DNA of 23,501 nucleotides, taken from contig CAMNHZ010000008.1 in assembly GCA_946540075.1 (NCBI GenBank), forward strand, positions 1 to 23,501. The letters run 5' to 3'. The DNA is from an uncultured Bacillota bacterium (lineage in GTDB: Bacteria; Bacillota_I; Bacilli_A; RF39; UBA660). The position numbers and the translations under genes were made by a program. Below, in pieces: positions 22,780-23,501 of this stretch; position 1 is the stretch's first letter, and every line of letters begins with the position of its first letter. The notes below the pieces were generated by a model, which was not told the DNA's origin, did not search any database, and saw nothing but the letters and a program-made list of their open reading frames with translations.

Positions 22780-22998
22780 TTGGGTGCATTCTTAATAGAT
22801 TTATTACAAATACTTGGAGGAGTAGTTGTTGGTGCGGTTGCTGGATTCTTTTTAGCTCGTAATTATATGCAAAAGTATATGAAGAAAAATCCACCAATCA
22901 ATGAAGATATGATTAAAGCTATGATGAGACAAATGGGTAGAACTCCAAGTCAAAAACAAGTTAATCAAATGATGAAGACAATGACAAAATATATGTAA
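22780..22998 (+). CDS. YneF family (UPF0154) small membrane protein with TTG start
   Basis: 72 residues. A single N-terminal transmembrane segment (about 5-26, glycine and valine rich) is followed by FFLARNYMQKYMKKNPPINEDMIKAMM and RQMGRTPSQKQVNQMMK, which match the YneF family almost position by position. The function is unknown; members are small inner-membrane proteins. The start codon is TTG, chosen because a perfect AAGGAGGT lies at 22765-22772, seven bases upstream, and no ATG or GTG fits. It lies after tkt and the sirA-like gene, as in Bacillus, but has its own promoter-like sequence. A terminator hairpin overlaps its last codons. Confidence 0.92.
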   Translation: MGAFLIDLLQILGGVVVGAVAGFFLARNYMQKYMKKNPPINEDMIKAMMRQMGRTPSQKQVNQMMKTMTKYM

Positions 22999-23013
22999 TA
23001 TATTGTCTTTTTT
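22983..23013 (+). terminator. Intrinsic terminator after the yneF-type gene
   Basis: GACAA pairs with TTGTC, with an AT-rich inner stem containing one A-A mismatch, followed by a run of T. The stem overlaps the last codons and stop. Confidence 0.75.
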
Positions 23014-23031
23014 CTTTTATTAATATATAAT
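23003..23031 (+). promoter_or_regulatory. Promoter for tgt overlapping the preceding terminator
   Basis: TTGTCT (23003-23008) and a consensus TATAAT (23026-23031) are 17 bases apart. The -35 box is the right arm of the yneF terminator stem, so one sequence appears to serve both roles. Confidence 0.6.
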
Positions 23032-23049
23032 TAGTTAGTTGGTGATTTT

Positions 23050-23501
23050 ATGAAGATTAAATATGAATTAAAACATAATGATAAAAATTGTAAATGTGCT
23101 AGACATGGGATGCTGCATACTAATTATGGTAGTTTTGAAACACCTATGTTTATGCCAGTAGGAACACAAGCTACTGTTAAGACTTTATCTCCTGAAGAAC
23201 TTAAAGATGTTCATAGTGGGGTAATACTTTCTAATACTTATCATTTATGGTTAAGACCTGGTGAAGATATAGTTGATCATGCTGGTGGTCTACATAAGTT
23301 TATGAATTATGATGGTCCTATTCTTACTGATAGTGGGGGATTTCAAGTATTCTCTCTTGCTAAAAAGAAAGATATATTAGAAGAAGGAGTTTATTTTAAA
23401 AGTCATTTAAATGGTGAAAGATTGTTACTTACTCCTGAGAAATCAATTCAAATTCAAAATAAGTTAGATAGTGATATTGCGATGAGTTTTGATGAATGTA
23501 T
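23050..23501 (+). CDS. tgt: tRNA-guanine transglycosylase (partial, 3' end outside window)
   Basis: The frame opens at ATG 23050 after a GGTGAT site and is still open at the window edge, giving 150 codons of about 380. The enzyme exchanges guanine 34 of GUN-anticodon tRNAs for the queuosine precursor. Visible motifs are MLHTNYGSFETPMFMPVGTQATVK at the N-terminus, VILSNTYHLWLRPG, the substrate-binding ILTDSGGFQVFSL, an HLNGERLLLTPE segment and SFDEC at the end, which carries a conserved Asp of the base-binding pocket. The zinc site and the catalytic nucleophile region lie beyond the window. No queA is visible next to it; it may lie outside the window. Confidence 0.95.
   Translation, partial: MKIKYELKHNDKNCKCARHGMLHTNYGSFETPMFMPVGTQATVKTLSPEELKDVHSGVILSNTYHLWLRPGEDIVDHAGGLHKFMNYDGPILTDSGGFQVFSLAKKKDILEEGVYFKSHLNGERLLLTPEKSIQIQNKLDSDIAMSFDEC

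Noticed and set aside
22697..22897. Minus-strand open frame across the sirA-yneF junction
   Set aside because: Overlaps the YneF-family gene and its promoter region on the other strand, with no ribosome binding site or family resemblance.
1..23501. Mycoplasma-type code with UGA as tryptophan
   Set aside because: All conserved genes are full length with TGG tryptophans and no in-frame TGA; one gene ends in TGA.
1..23501. CRISPR arrays, tRNA/rRNA genes, IS elements, T-box leaders before gltX or alaS
   Set aside because: No regularly spaced repeats, no cloverleaf-like or rRNA-like segments, no transposase or terminal repeats; the gaps before gltX and alaS are too short or contain no T-box-like element.

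Overview
The window is a densely packed, AT-rich (well under 35% GC by eye) bacterial chromosome segment. All genes lie on the plus strand, and no RNA gene, insertion sequence or CRISPR array is visible. Gene content and order point to the Firmicutes, class Bacilli, probably an uncultured, genome-reduced gut-type lineage of the RF39/Mollicutes-like kind; that placement is inference. The evidence is two Bacillus-type synteny blocks (alaS-ireB-ruvX-yrzB-mltG-trmR-trhP1-trhP2-greA and tkt-sirA-yneF), strong AGGAGG-type ribosome binding sites and a shortened alanyl-tRNA synthetase. Tryptophan is read from TGG throughout. Of 25 visible stop codons only one is TGA, so the standard bacterial code applies but UGA is rare.

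Bases 1-5837 hold housekeeping genes: the tail of a response-regulator receiver domain, acetate kinase, glutamyl-tRNA synthetase, a cysteine desulfurase translationally coupled to a membrane-anchored CPHC thioredoxin-fold protein, and ribosome recycling factor. Bases 5943-9374 form an apparent operon of an AI-2E-family membrane protein, a P-loop deoxynucleotide-kinase-like protein and a compact AlaRS.

Bases 9441-18814 are the conserved Bacillus alaS-to-greA neighbourhood, interrupted twice. A lone transglutaminase-like gene lies between alaS and ireB. Three accessory genes (an orphan HipA/CtkA-like kinase, an unknown helical protein and a lytic-transglycosylase-like protein) lie between trmR and trhP1. 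Each inserted gene has its own promoter-like sequence and its own intrinsic terminator, so each looks like a separate transcription unit placed between core operons. The core genes here supply cell-wall control (IreB, MltG), RNA handling (RuvX/YqgF) and wobble-uridine modification (TrhP1/TrhP2 make 5-hydroxyuridine, TrmR methylates it).

Bases 18894-23501 hold trigger factor, transketolase, a SirA-like replication inhibitor, a YneF-family membrane protein and the start of tgt (queuosine pathway). With trmR/trhP, the two tRNA synthetases and the cysteine desulfurase, the window is rich in tRNA charging and modification functions.

The most notable points are the accessory genes inserted into a conserved locus, the AlaRS that keeps its editing centre but lacks the beta-barrel and C-Ala domains, a 15-16 bp hairpin that buries the sirA-like start codon, a degenerate TrhP1, and an mltG gene with no ribosome binding site whose start codon abuts a terminator-like hairpin. 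No gap between genes exceeds about 125 bases.
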